Shown here in pieces: positions 25,141 to 34,476 of a stretch of DNA of 64,000 bases (the first letter of the stretch is position 1; each line of letters opens with the position of its first letter). This DNA comes from Acinetobacter modestus. GTDB taxonomy: Bacteria > Pseudomonadota > Gammaproteobacteria > Pseudomonadales > Moraxellaceae. Below the pieces are notes generated by a model. That model saw only the letters and a list, made by a program, of their open reading frames with translations, searched no databases and was not told where the DNA came from. The DNA lies in the NCBI RefSeq assembly GCF_014636095.1, contig NZ_BMDV01000002.1:631734-695733 (forward strand). The letters run 5' to 3'. A program made the translations under genes and the position numbers.

Positions 25141-27780
25141 GTGCTAGAAGCTTACCGCCAACACGTTGAAGAACGTGCCGCACTCGGAGTCCCACCGAAG
25201 CCGCTTGATGATGCTCAAACTGCTGAACTTGTAACTTTATTAAAAAATCCACCAGCAGGCGAAGAAGCATTTTTAGTAGATTTGCTTGAAAACCGTGTTC
25301 CAGCAGGTGTTGACCAAGCTGCGTATGTTAAAGCTGCTTTCTTGGCTGCTCTAGCAAAAGGCGAAGCAACTTCTCCACTTGTAACTAAAGAGCGTGCAGT
25401 TTACTTACTAGGTACGATGCTTGGTGGTTATAACGTTGCTCCTTTAGTTGAACTTCTTGACAATGCTGAGCTTGCTGAATTAGCTGCAGAAGCATTAAAG
25501 AAAACTCTTCTTGTATTTGATGCATTCCATGATGTAGCAGACAAAGCAAAAGCAGGCAATGCTGCGGCTAAAGCTGTTTTACAATCTTGGGCTGAAGCAG
25601 AATGGTTCACGAGTCGTGCTGACGTTCCAGAAGAAATCAAAATCACTGTGTTCAAAGTAACAGGTGAGACGAATACTGATGACTTGTCTCCAGCTCAAGA
25701 CGCTTGGAGCCGTCCAGATATCCCATTACACGCAAATGCAATGTTGAAAAACGAGCGTGACGGTATCAATCCTGAAAAACCAGGTGAAGTTGGTCCATTA
25801 AACCAAATCAAAGAATTGATCGCGAAAGGCAACCAAGTTGCTTACGTTGGTGACGTTGTTGGTACGGGTTCAAGCCGTAAATCTGCAACTAACTCTGTAC
25901 TTTGGTTCTTCGGTGACGAACTTCCACACATTCCAAACAAAAAAGATGGTGGTGTGTGCTTAGGTTCTAAGATCGCTCCAATTTTCTTCAATACAATGGA
26001 AGATGCAGGTGCATTACCTGTAGAAATCGACGTTGCTAACATGAACATGGGTGACGAAGTTGTATTGAAAATTGATCATACTGCTGCAAAAGTTACTGCA
26101 TTCAAAGACGGTGCACAAATTGCAGAAGCTGAGCTTAAAACGCCTGTACTTTTAGACGAAGTACGTGCTGGTGGTCGTATTAACTTGATCATTGGTCGTG
26201 GTTTAACTGCGAAAGCGCGTGAAGAATTAGGTCTCGCACCTTCTACTTTATTCCGTACTCCAGTACAACCTGCTGACACTGGTAAAGGCTTTACACAAGC
26301 TCAGAAGATGGTTGGTCGTGCATGTGGTTTAGCTGAAGGTCAAGGTATCCGTCCAGGTACTTACTGTGAACCTAAGATGACAACTGTTGGTTCTCAAGAT
26401 ACAACTGGTCCTATGACTCGTGACGAGTTAAAAGACTTAGCGTGCTTGGGCTTCTCAGCTGACTTAGTGATGCAGTCTTTCTGTCACACTGCTGCGTATC
26501 CAAAACCAGTTGACGTCACAACTCACCATACATTACCTGACTTCATTATGAACCGTGGTGGTGTATCTTTACGTCCAGGTGACGGTATTATCCACTCTTG
26601 GTTAAACCGTATGTTACTTCCAGATACTGTTGGTACTGGTGGTGACTCACATACACGTTTCCCAATCGGTATTTCATTCCCAGCGGGTTCTGGTCTTGTT
26701 GCGTTTGCAGCTGCAACTGGTGTTATGCCACTTGATATGCCTGAATCTGTACTTGTTAAGTTCAAAGGTAAAATGCAGCCTGGTATCACTTTACGTGACC
26801 TTGTACATGCGATTCCTTACTATGCGATCAAAGCTGGTGACTTAACTGTAGAGAAGAAAGGTAAGAAAAACATCTTCTCTGGTAACATCCTTGAGATCGA
26901 TTTATCAGAAATGGAAAATGACTTGACTGTTGAGCAAGCATTTGAACTTTCTGACGCATCTGCTGAGCGTTCTGCTGCTGGCTGTTCAATCACACTTTCT
27001 GAAGAGAAAGTTGCTGAATACCTACGTTCTAACATCACCATGTTGAAGTGGATGATCGCAGAAGGTTATGGCGATGCTCGTACAATGGCGCGCCGTGCTG
27101 AAAACATGCAGAAGTGGTTAGACAACCCAAGCTTGTTAAAAGCGGATGCTGATGCAGAATACTTAAAAGTTTATGAAATCGATCTTGCTGACATCAAAGA
27201 ACCAATTCTTTGCTGCCCGAACGATCCAGATGACGCGAAACTTCTTTCTGACGTTCAAGGCGACAAAATTGATGAAGTATTCATCGGTTCTTGTATGACC
27301 AACATTGGTCACTTCCGTGCTGCGGGTCAGTTACTTGACAAAGTACCAAGCGGTTCATTGTCTACTCGTTTATGGTTGGCTCCACCAACGCGTATGGACG
27401 AGCATCAATTGATGGAAGAAGGTTTGTATAACATTTATGGTCGTGCTGGTGCGCGTACAGAAATGCCGGGCTGTTCATTGTGTATGGGTAACCAAGCACG
27501 TGTAGCACCGAACACTACATGTGTATCGACTTCTACTCGTAACTTCCCGAACCGTTTAGGTCAAGGTGCAAACGTTTACTTAGCTTCTGCTGAGCTTGCA
27601 TCTGTAGCTGCGGTTCTTGGTAAATTACCAAGCCCAGAAGAATATCAACAGTACGCGTCGCAAATCGACAGTGCTGCTGCTGACATCTACAAATACTTAA
27701 ACTTCGACAAGATGGGCGAATATACTAAAGAAGCTGATCAAGTTGATACTAAGAAAATTCAAGCTGCTCAATTGACTTAA
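25141..27780 (+). CDS. acnB: Aconitate hydratase B / 2-methylisocitrate dehydratase
   Basis: An 879-residue aconitase B interconverting citrate and isocitrate in the TCA cycle, also able to act on 2-methylisocitrate. The HEAT-like N-terminal domain, which is characteristic of AcnB, comes first (LEAYRQHVEERAALG). The swivel domain includes GDVVGTGSSRKSATNSV near 240. Cluster ligands are in SCMTNIGHF (about 718) and GCSLCMGNQARV (about 778-789). It begins with GTG, preceded by an AAGAGG ribosome binding site. It is monocistronic. The leader hairpin upstream suggests control at the transcription or RNA level. Confidence 0.97.
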   Translation: MLEAYRQHVEERAALGVPPKPLDDAQTAELVTLLKNPPAGEEAFLVDLLENRVPAGVDQAAYVKAAFLAALAKGEATSPLVTKERAVYLLGTMLGGYNVAPLVELLDNAELAELAAEALKKTLLVFDAFHDVADKAKAGNAAAKAVLQSWAEAEWFTSRADVPEEIKITVFKVTGETNTDDLSPAQDAWSRPDIPLHANAMLKNERDGINPEKPGEVGPLNQIKELIAKGNQVAYVGDVVGTGSSRKSATNSVLWFFGDELPHIPNKKDGGVCLGSKIAPIFFNTMEDAGALPVEIDVANMNMGDEVVLKIDHTAAKVTAFKDGAQIAEAELKTPVLLDEVRAGGRINLIIGRGLTAKAREELGLAPSTLFRTPVQPADTGKGFTQAQKMVGRACGLAEGQGIRPGTYCEPKMTTVGSQDTTGPMTRDELKDLACLGFSADLVMQSFCHTAAYPKPVDVTTHHTLPDFIMNRGGVSLRPGDGIIHSWLNRMLLPDTVGTGGDSHTRFPIGISFPAGSGLVAFAAATGVMPLDMPESVLVKFKGKMQPGITLRDLVHAIPYYAIKAGDLTVEKKGKKNIFSGNILEIDLSEMENDLTVEQAFELSDASAERSAAGCSITLSEEKVAEYLRSNITMLKWMIAEGYGDARTMARRAENMQKWLDNPSLLKADADAEYLKVYEIDLADIKEPILCCPNDPDDAKLLSDVQGDKIDEVFIGSCMTNIGHFRAAGQLLDKVPSGSLSTRLWLAPPTRMDEHQLMEEGLYNIYGRAGARTEMPGCSLCMGNQARVAPNTTCVSTSTRNFPNRLGQGANVYLASAELASVAAVLGKLPSPEEYQQYASQIDSAAADIYKYLNFDKMGEYTKEADQVDTKKIQAAQLT

Positions 27781-27796
27781 TTTGTTGATTTAGCTA

Positions 27797-27830
27797 AAAA
27801 TAAGGGCTGAGTAATCAGCCCTTATTTTTT
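27797..27830 (+). terminator. Intrinsic terminator of acnB
   Basis: AAATAAGGGCTGA and TCAGCCCTTATTT around a GTAA tetraloop, then T-run. It ends 6 bases before the next start codon. Confidence 0.9.
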
Positions 27831-27835
27831 ATAAA

Positions 27836-28417
27836 ATGAAAAGTATTTTGACGATAAAAGATAATATTTCTGAACTAGTTAACATTATCCATAAAAAGCA
27901 GAAGGTTGAGGATCTAGAAATAGCAATTAAAGATTTACTTTCTTTAATGTTAAAGGATTATCCTTATTTAAAACCGCCAAAATTTTCAATTATTCCGACA
28001 AAAACTTTAGCATTTTCTGTTTGGTATGAGGAACCAAATGCAATTACAGAGACATTACTGATTGAGCAAAATGGTTTTACTGCTTATTTATGGAGGTGTG
28101 ATGACCAAAAATGGTATTTGGATGATTTAGATTCTGAGCCTCATGAAATTGCTTGCAAATTAATAAAAAATATACCCGTACTTCACTCTATACCTGAGAA
28201 CCCGAAAGAGATTAAGCATTTACTTGAAATTGGATTAATATATTTTAATCCAATTTTATTTCCTTGTTTTTCAAATAAAAAATTAGACGACAGTAGGGAA
28301 GTATTAACATGGGACGATCGCTTTTTATTAGTAGGTACTCAACTGAAGAATCTTAAACTTTATAGCCATGAAGAGTGGAAAGCTTTGATCGATAGAGAAA
28401 ACTACCATTTAAACTGA
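27836..28417 (+). CDS. Protein of unknown function, first of an orphan pair
   Basis: A 193-residue cytoplasmic-looking protein, MKSILTIKDNISELVNIIH at the start. It is rich in Leu, Ile, Lys and acidic residues, with tryptophans in SVWYEEPN and LWRCDDQKWYLDD. No signal peptide or membrane segment. Codon use is strikingly AT-rich compared with acnB. It starts 6 bases beyond the acnB terminator without an obvious strong ribosome binding site, so a downstream start is possible. The following gene begins 10 bases after its stop, implying cotranscription. It resembles immunity-type proteins in size and composition, but I cannot assign a family. Confidence 0.65.
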   Translation: MKSILTIKDNISELVNIIHKKQKVEDLEIAIKDLLSLMLKDYPYLKPPKFSIIPTKTLAFSVWYEEPNAITETLLIEQNGFTAYLWRCDDQKWYLDDLDSEPHEIACKLIKNIPVLHSIPENPKEIKHLLEIGLIYFNPILFPCFSNKKLDDSREVLTWDDRFLLVGTQLKNLKLYSHEEWKALIDRENYHLN

Positions 28418-28427
28418 GGTTCTATTT

Positions 28428-28928
28428 ATGCCACTACTACATGATTTTGTTTTATTGAATAAAAATGAATTTTCTTATGATGATTGCTGCAGGCTAGTCG
28501 GTAAGGTTTCTTATGATGTTTCAATTCATGATGATCTTATTATTTATTTTAATGATTTTTTAAAATGGATACCTACATATAATCCAAGTTTAAAAATAAA
28601 ACATACTGGGTTAAATTATTATGGTGTAACAGTGATTGATGGAGATGGGGCCAAAGAAGCATTTCAATTGTTTTCTAGTCTAGTTAATCTATTAAAGTTA
28701 TCACCAAAAATTTTAACGTTAACAGGTATATATACTTTTGTTCATGCATATGATGATGTGATTGACCCAAATGAAAATGTTGATCGTATTTTACGAGAAA
28801 CAGCAGGTTATGAAAAAATCATTATGCAAAAGAGTGACGTGATAGGACAATTTGAAATATTGGCAGAACTTATGCAGAAGATCATTCATTCCAATAATAG
28901 TTTGTATGTTCTACATTTGGGTATTTAA
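28428..28928 (+). CDS. Protein of unknown function, second of an orphan pair
   Basis: A 166-residue acidic protein, MPLLHDFVLLNKNEFSYDD at the start, with a ribosome binding site (GAGG) in the 10-base gap after the preceding gene. Contains NPSLKIKHTGLNYYGVTVIDGDGA, a motif style seen in some polymorphic-toxin immunity families, and FVHAYDDVIDPNEN. No signal peptide. AT-rich like its partner. No toxin gene is adjacent: the next gene, convergent, is a transporter. Function cannot be assigned; an orphan immunity role is speculation. Confidence 0.65.
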   Translation: MPLLHDFVLLNKNEFSYDDCCRLVGKVSYDVSIHDDLIIYFNDFLKWIPTYNPSLKIKHTGLNYYGVTVIDGDGAKEAFQLFSSLVNLLKLSPKILTLTGIYTFVHAYDDVIDPNENVDRILRETAGYEKIIMQKSDVIGQFEILAELMQKIIHSNNSLYVLHLGI

Positions 28929-28933
28929 ATTTA

Positions 28934-28966
28934 GAGGAACATTTCTATTCGTACAGAATGTTCCTC
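28934..28966. terminator. Bidirectional terminator
   Basis: GAGGAACATT and AATGTTCCTC pair between the orphan pair and the convergent DASS transporter gene. Confidence 0.75.
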
Positions 28967-28974
28967 ATATTTAA

Positions 28975-30453
28975 TCACCAATAACCCAACATTTTCCACC
29001 AAAGTCCGCCAATCGCCACAAAAATGATGATATTGACGACACTCATGACAAAGCCTGCCTTCCACCATTCACCCAATGTGGTGTAACCTGAGCCAAATAC
29101 CACAGGCGATGTACCTGTTGCATAATGAGTTAGGGTCATCATGATGCTAGAAGCCGCTGCCATCATTAAGGCAAACAACATCGGTGGGGCACCTAATGCC
29201 AGTCCCGCTGTATAAAAGGCTGCAAACATGGCGGTGATATGTGCTGTTGTACTTGCAAACATATAATGTGCATATAGATAGGCGAGCATCAGTAATAAAC
29301 AGGCAGGCATCCAGCTGAGACCTAAATGACCAATCCCTGTTTCAAGCACACCTGAGAACCATGTGATTAAACCGAGCTTATTTAAATAAGTTGCCATCAT
29401 CACCAAAGCAGCAAACCACGTAATAGTATCCCATGCGCTTTTTTGCGTCAGGATATCTTCCCAAGTCAGTACACCTGTAATCAACAGCAATCCTAAGCCA
29501 ATAAAGGCAGTTGTGGTTGGATCAACCACCCAAGCTGAGCCAAAGATCATGGCAGGAATACCCGCCCATAACAGCAGTAAAATCCCAAATACACCGAGCA
29601 TAATGATTTCATTTTTGCTGACAGGGCCCATTTCTTTTAACTTGGTTTTCGCAAACTGAGCTGCATTGGGTGTTTCTTTGACTTCAGGTGGATACATCCA
29701 GTACATAATCAAAGGCATGATGATTAAGGCAATTAAACCGGGTAATAACATCGCCAGTGCCCATGTACTCCAGCTCAAGGAAATCTGACTGTTGGTTGCT
29801 TTCGCCACCAGATCAACCACTAATGGGTTAGGGGCAGTTGCGGTAATAAACATCGCAGAAGTAATTGGATTGGCTTGGTAGTTCACTAAAGCTAAATATT
29901 TCCCCATACGACCTTCAGTGCCTTTGGCTGGGTCTGAGTCATAACTGGTGGAAATCGCACGTACAATTGGATGAATAATCCCACCACCACGAGCCGTATT
30001 ACTAGGTGTCACTGGCGCAAGAATCAGTTCAGACAGCACCATGCTATACCCAATACCAATGGTTTTCTTGCCCCAAACCGCGATAAACAAATAGCCTAAG
30101 CGTGCACCTAATCCTGTTTTTTGCAAACCTTTGGAAATCATGATCGAAATACCAATCAACCAAATCAGAGGGTTAGCAAAACTACTGAGTGCGTCTTGGA
30201 TAGCCCCGCTAGGACTATCATTGGTGACACCCGTCACGGCGACTAAGGTAATAGCAATAATCGCAATTGCACCAATTGGCATGGCTTTACCAATAATCGC
30301 GGCAATGACACCGACAAACATTGCTAACAAATGCCATGCATTCGGATCGACACCAGAAGGAACTGGAATAATGAACCATATGAGGAGCGAAATGAATAAA
30401 GAAATAAGGGTTGGAATAGGCTTGAATCCCACGTGAATTCCCCTTGTTGTCAT
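28975..30453 (-). CDS. DASS family dicarboxylate/anion transporter
   Basis: A 492-residue inner-membrane protein with about 12-14 hydrophobic segments, of the divalent anion:Na+ symporter family, CitT/TtdT/SODiT branch. PVTPSNTARGGGIIHPIV near 145-165 is the conserved SNT-type substrate and sodium motif, and a second SNT-like region (ASTTAHITAMFAAFY) lies near 395. The branch exchanges or imports C4/C5 dicarboxylates or citrate-type anions such as 2-oxoglutarate, malate or tartrate. The exact substrate is not deducible. Monocistronic; divergent from the potassium channel gene. Confidence 0.88.
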   Translation of the reverse strand: MTTRGIHVGFKPIPTLISLFISLLIWFIIPVPSGVDPNAWHLLAMFVGVIAAIIGKAMPIGAIAIIAITLVAVTGVTNDSPSGAIQDALSSFANPLIWLIGISIMISKGLQKTGLGARLGYLFIAVWGKKTIGIGYSMVLSELILAPVTPSNTARGGGIIHPIVRAISTSYDSDPAKGTEGRMGKYLALVNYQANPITSAMFITATAPNPLVVDLVAKATNSQISLSWSTWALAMLLPGLIALIIMPLIMYWMYPPEVKETPNAAQFAKTKLKEMGPVSKNEIIMLGVFGILLLLWAGIPAMIFGSAWVVDPTTTAFIGLGLLLITGVLTWEDILTQKSAWDTITWFAALVMMATYLNKLGLITWFSGVLETGIGHLGLSWMPACLLLMLAYLYAHYMFASTTAHITAMFAAFYTAGLALGAPPMLFALMMAAASSIMMTLTHYATGTSPVVFGSGYTTLGEWWKAGFVMSVVNIIIFVAIGGLWWKMLGYW

Positions 30454-30673
30454 GGGTTTAATAAAATTTATAGTTGTGTATAAATGAGCATTTAAAAAAT
30501 TTTCATTAAAGATTGATTATTAAAAGCCAAAGAGAAAAGTTCAAAGGTAATTTTGTGTATAGAGCGTTATTTTGATTGATAAGTAAAATTATTGTCTTTG
30601 CTCAAAATCACTTATCAAATCGTTAAGCAACATGTTACATTTTTAGCTTAGTTTACATCATGATCTGTACGGT

Positions 30674-31657
30674 ATGGCTCAACTTTCATGGCAACGGTTG
30701 CGACTTTTTATTTATAATAACCTTCATAACGATGACTACAAAAGTACAATAAGTGCTTGTATTAACTATTTATTAATTATTCTCATTATTGGTAATGTTG
30801 CTGCTGTTCTCCTTGAATCGATTAATGAAATTTATAAGTTGTACAAACCTTATTTTGACGTATTTGAAAATATCTCAATCCTGATTTTTAGTGGAGAGTA
30901 TTTATTAAGATTATGGAGTATCGTCGAAAAAAATCCAGACGAGGCTGCATGGAAGCAGCGTATTCGTTGGATGAAAAGTGGCGGGGCAATTATAGATTTA
31001 ATGGCGATTTTACCTGCATATCTTAATTTCTTTGTTCATATCGATTTACGTTTTTTACGAGTTCTACGTTTATTCCGCTTACTCAAACTGACCCGATATT
31101 TTGTTTCATTACAGATATTGTTAAGGGTAATTCAACGAGAAAAAGGTTCTTTCCAAGCCGTTATTTTTATTTTAGTGATTATGATTGTCATGACTGCATC
31201 AGCAATCTATGTCGTTGAAAATAAAGCTCAGCCAGAAGCATTTAGTTCGATTCCACAAGCTATGTGGTGGGCGGTAGTCACATTGACGACAGTGGGTTAT
31301 GGTGATGTGACACCAGTGACCAATTTAGGTCGAATACTTGGTGCATTTATTACTGTTTTAGGTGTTGGTATTGCAGCATTACCCGCGGGTATTTTAGCAT
31401 CAGGTTTAGCAAATGAATTGAATCAACGTAATCAACGGCTTGAGCAGGAGTTTCGGGAAGTTCTGCAAGCGAAAGGTTTAGATTTATTACACAATCAAGA
31501 CGAAATAGAACGCATCCGTAAAAAGGTTGGATTACCGAAAGAACAAACCCATGAAATCATTATGCAACTGATGAGAGAAAAATTCTTAGAAGAGCAGGAA
31601 CAGGAGAAGAAATCTTATCGTTTCTGTCCACATTGTGGTGAGAAGCTTTCGGAGTAA
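30674..31657 (+). CDS. Voltage-gated potassium channel protein
   Basis: A 327-residue six-transmembrane ion channel. The arginine-rich S4 voltage sensor is RFLRVLRLFRLLKLTRYF (about 124-141). The pore helix and selectivity filter are WWAVVTLTTVGYGDVTP (about 198-214), with the K+ signature TVGYGD. After S6 comes a helical cytoplasmic domain and a C-terminal FCPHCGEKLSE tail. The tail has only one CxxC pair, so zinc would have to be bound between subunits. It is a homotetrameric inner-membrane channel. It stands alone on its transcript. Confidence 0.93.
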   Translation: MAQLSWQRLRLFIYNNLHNDDYKSTISACINYLLIILIIGNVAAVLLESINEIYKLYKPYFDVFENISILIFSGEYLLRLWSIVEKNPDEAAWKQRIRWMKSGGAIIDLMAILPAYLNFFVHIDLRFLRVLRLFRLLKLTRYFVSLQILLRVIQREKGSFQAVIFILVIMIVMTASAIYVVENKAQPEAFSSIPQAMWWAVVTLTTVGYGDVTPVTNLGRILGAFITVLGVGIAALPAGILASGLANELNQRNQRLEQEFREVLQAKGLDLLHNQDEIERIRKKVGLPKEQTHEIIMQLMREKFLEEQEQEKKSYRFCPHCGEKLSE

Positions 31658-31747
31658 GGTGGCAGAATTATTTTAACAATCAATCAAAAAAAATCTTTTT
31701 GGCTGCTATATTGTCTGCAAGTTTGAAAATATTTTTTATCTGAATTT

Positions 31748-32365
31748 ATGAGTTTACTGACTTTTTTATCATTTGTAATTTATTCGATTGTGACCTCCAT
31801 TACACCGGGGCCAAATAATATTATGTTAGCTGCTTCTGGACTAAACTTTGGCTTTAAAAAGAGTATTCCACATATTTTGGGCATTGGCTTTGGTTTTGGA
31901 GTCATGGTCAGTTTAGTTGGTTTCGGTATTGGTGCAACCTTAGGTCAATCTGCTGTGATGTATGAAACACTTAAAATAATAGGCATTGTCTATTTATTAT
32001 ATTTGGCATATAAAATTTATGGTGCGGGTAGCGTACAAGCTGATGAACGTCCAGAAAAACCATTAAATTTTATTGGGGCAGCTCTGTCTCAATGGGTCAA
32101 TCCTAAAGCATGGATTATGGCGATGGGTGCAATCGCAACTTATAGTACTGTAGATAGCCATCTCGCTGAGTTTATTTTTATTGGTACAGTATTTGGTGTA
32201 GTGAGTATCCCATGTGTAGGTATTTGGGCATACATGGGTGAGCGCTTACAAAAGATTGTCAATAATCAGAAAAAAGTTCAACTCTTTAATGGATCTATGG
32301 CCTTACTTTTGGTCATTTCAATAATAAAGCCAAGTATAGATTCCGTAAAATTTTTCTTTTTCTAA
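31748..32365 (+). CDS. LysE/RhtB family amino-acid exporter
   Basis: A 205-residue inner-membrane protein with about six hydrophobic segments. The N-terminal SIVTSITPGPNNIMLAASG is the LysE/RhtB signature (TPGPN). The LSQWVNPKAWIMA segment in the second half is also conserved. Members export amino acids or derivatives such as homoserine, threonine, cysteine metabolites. The substrate is not predictable here. It is 90 bases after the channel gene and 92 before the YjdF-like gene; whether these form one transcript is unclear. Confidence 0.9.
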   Translation: MSLLTFLSFVIYSIVTSITPGPNNIMLAASGLNFGFKKSIPHILGIGFGFGVMVSLVGFGIGATLGQSAVMYETLKIIGIVYLLYLAYKIYGAGSVQADERPEKPLNFIGAALSQWVNPKAWIMAMGAIATYSTVDSHLAEFIFIGTVFGVVSIPCVGIWAYMGERLQKIVNNQKKVQLFNGSMALLLVISIIKPSIDSVKFFFF

Positions 32366-32457
32366 TTCGATGTTTGACCTGACCAAGCGATCTACTGGAA
32401 TATGTTTTTGCTTTGATGTTAATGTAATTAAAAATAAAATTAATTTGAGAGTTTGAT

Positions 32458-33078
32458 ATGAATCAACCAAAGATTCTATGTTTAGCAGCTATTATTTTAA
32501 TTTTGTTGCTGCTTTTATCTGGCTTACAGCCGTATGATAGAGCGACATGGTTGATGGAAGTTGTTCCTGTCCTCGTTGTTTTACCTATCTTATTTGCAAC
32601 TTATTCAAGATTTCCATTAACTAATCTCTTGTATAGCCTAATTTTTTTGCATGCAATGGTATTAATCGTCGGTGGGGCATATACCTATGCACGTGTACCT
32701 TTAGGTTTTGAGATCGCTCAATGGTTCAGTTTAGATCGAAATCCTTATGACAAGATTGGACATTTTATGCAAGGTTTTGTGCCTGCCATAGCTGCACGGG
32801 AAATTTTGATTCGACATCAGATTTTAGCCAAAGGGAAAATGCTTAGTTTTATTGTGATCTGTATTGTGCTAGCCATTAGTGCGACTTATGAGTTGATTGA
32901 ATGGGCAGCTGCATTAGCACTTGGACAAGGTGCGCAAGAGTTTCTTGGTACACAAGGATATGAGTGGGACACTCAATCTGATATGTTCTTTGCCTTAATA
33001 GGAGTGATTGCAGCCTTGTTATTCTTATCTAAATGGCATAACCAACAACTCAATAAATTGATCAGTTCATATCGATAA
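32458..33078 (+). CDS. YjdF-type DUF2238 membrane protein
   Basis: A 206-residue protein with about six membrane segments. NPYDKIGHFMQGFVPAIAARE (about 95-115) and ATYELIEWAAALALGQGAQEFLGTQG-like sequence near 140-165, followed by GYEWDTQSDMFFALIG, match the DUF2238/YjdF inner-membrane family. Conserved His, Asp and Glu residues in the membrane suggest metal or proton handling, but no function has been established. It is convergent with the MFS exporter gene and shares its terminator. Confidence 0.85.
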   Translation: MNQPKILCLAAIILILLLLLSGLQPYDRATWLMEVVPVLVVLPILFATYSRFPLTNLLYSLIFLHAMVLIVGGAYTYARVPLGFEIAQWFSLDRNPYDKIGHFMQGFVPAIAAREILIRHQILAKGKMLSFIVICIVLAISATYELIEWAAALALGQGAQEFLGTQGYEWDTQSDMFFALIGVIAALLFLSKWHNQQLNKLISSYR

Positions 33079-33082
33079 ACTG

Positions 33083-33114
33083 ATCAATCTGCCGTTAAAT
33101 TACGGCAGATTGAT
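33083..33114. terminator. Bidirectional terminator
   Basis: ATCAATCTGCCGT and ACGGCAGATTGAT form a perfect 13-bp stem with a 6-base loop. It overlaps the stop codon of the convergent MFS gene. Confidence 0.85.
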
Positions 33115-34297
33115 TTTTGTGAGTGTATTTAGCATAAGCCAGAGCAATTAATAAGATTGCTAATCCCCCTAAACTCAGTACAAACCCAGCCCAGATCGGT
33201 GCTAACCAACCCATATTATGGCTAAGTACCCATCCTCCAAGAAATGCGCCTAAGGCATTGGCTAAATTAAATGCGGAATGATTTAATGATGCCGCTAATG
33301 TTTGTGCATCGCCTGCGATGTCCATTAAATGTGTTTGTAATGCGCCACCTAATCCAATCACAGTGAAACCAATTAGAAATAAGGCTGTAATCGCAGTATA
33401 GAGATTAGACATCATAAAACTTGCAAGTACAAAGGCGAGTGCAGAACTCACCAAAATTCCAATCATCGTTTTAAATAGGCTTTTATCTGCCAGCCAGCCA
33501 GAAACGAGACCTCCAATCACCATACCAACGCCCCAAATGGCTAGTGCAATCGGGACGATACGAATATCGGCATGTGTATATTCAGTTAAAATTGGAGACA
33601 CATAACTATAAACAGAGAACATACCGCCAAAACCAACTGCACCCACGGCAAGTGTTAGCCACATATTGATGTTTTTTAGACCTGCCAATTCCGCTTTAAT
33701 ACTGGCCGTCTTTTGAAGTGGAATATTAGGAACGAAAAGGCTGACACCGATTAAAGTAATAAAAGCAATCACGGCAGAAAACTCAAAACCAGATTTCCAA
33801 CCAAATTGCTGACCAAGCCAAGTTGCAATAGGAACACCAATCACATTGGCAAGGGTGAGTCCCATCATTACTTGTGCAATCGCGGTCGCTCTACGTTGTT
33901 TTCCTGCCAATTCGGCTGCAACTAATGCTGCTACACCAAAATAAGCACCATGAGGAAAGCCTGCAATAAAACGAGATATCAGCATAGCTTCAGATGTTGT
34001 TGCGAAGGCAGTGGCGGCATTTGCTAAACCATAAAATAACATCAAGCTGAGTAATAGCGTTTTACGCGGTACTTTAGCTCCTAAAATTGCAATAATTGGT
34101 GCGCCAACCATAACACCAAGCGCATAGGCGCTAATGAAATAGCCTGCATGTGGAACACTGACATTTAAATCAGTAGCGATTTCTTGAATCAACCCCATAG
34201 CAACAAATTCAGTCGTTCCAATACAGAAACTACCAACTGCCAAGGAGAAAATAACGAGAAAAAGAGAGAAATTAGGTTGAGGAGATAAATTTAACAA
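33095..34297 (-). CDS. MFS drug/sugar exporter, AraJ/YdhP-like
   Basis: A 400-residue inner-membrane transporter with 12 predicted segments. FCIGTTEFVAMGLIQEIATDL (about 22-42) and the YALGVMVGAPIIA segment are typical of the AraJ/YdhP/PbuE branch of the DHA1 drug:H+ antiporters. The start shown is TTG, the only initiation codon near the first membrane segment; an upstream ATG is not present in frame. Substrate unknown. Monocistronic. Confidence 0.88.
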   Translation of the reverse strand: MLNLSPQPNFSLFLVIFSLAVGSFCIGTTEFVAMGLIQEIATDLNVSVPHAGYFISAYALGVMVGAPIIAILGAKVPRKTLLLSLMLFYGLANAATAFATTSEAMLISRFIAGFPHGAYFGVAALVAAELAGKQRRATAIAQVMMGLTLANVIGVPIATWLGQQFGWKSGFEFSAVIAFITLIGVSLFVPNIPLQKTASIKAELAGLKNINMWLTLAVGAVGFGGMFSVYSYVSPILTEYTHADIRIVPIALAIWGVGMVIGGLVSGWLADKSLFKTMIGILVSSALAFVLASFMMSNLYTAITALFLIGFTVIGLGGALQTHLMDIAGDAQTLAASLNHSAFNLANALGAFLGGWVLSHNMGWLAPIWAGFVLSLGGLAILLIALAYAKYTHKNQSAVI

Positions 34298-34476
34298 CTG
34301 TTTTAATCAGAACATAGAGAGATCTAAATTATAACCATCAAGATACTTTAGATCTTAAGCTTATCGTATTGATTGTGCATATTTGTCAGATTTTGTAGAG
34401 CCTTTCAGCTATACATTTAAATAATTGAGTGAATTTGAGAGATCGTATTTTCTATAGTCTTTATCAGTTGTAAAGA

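Noticed and set aside
25428..27041. Several reverse-strand open frames inside acnB (for example 25428-25655 and 26820-27041)
   Set aside because: They lie entirely antisense to a conserved long gene and show no family-like sequence; they result from codon bias of acnB.
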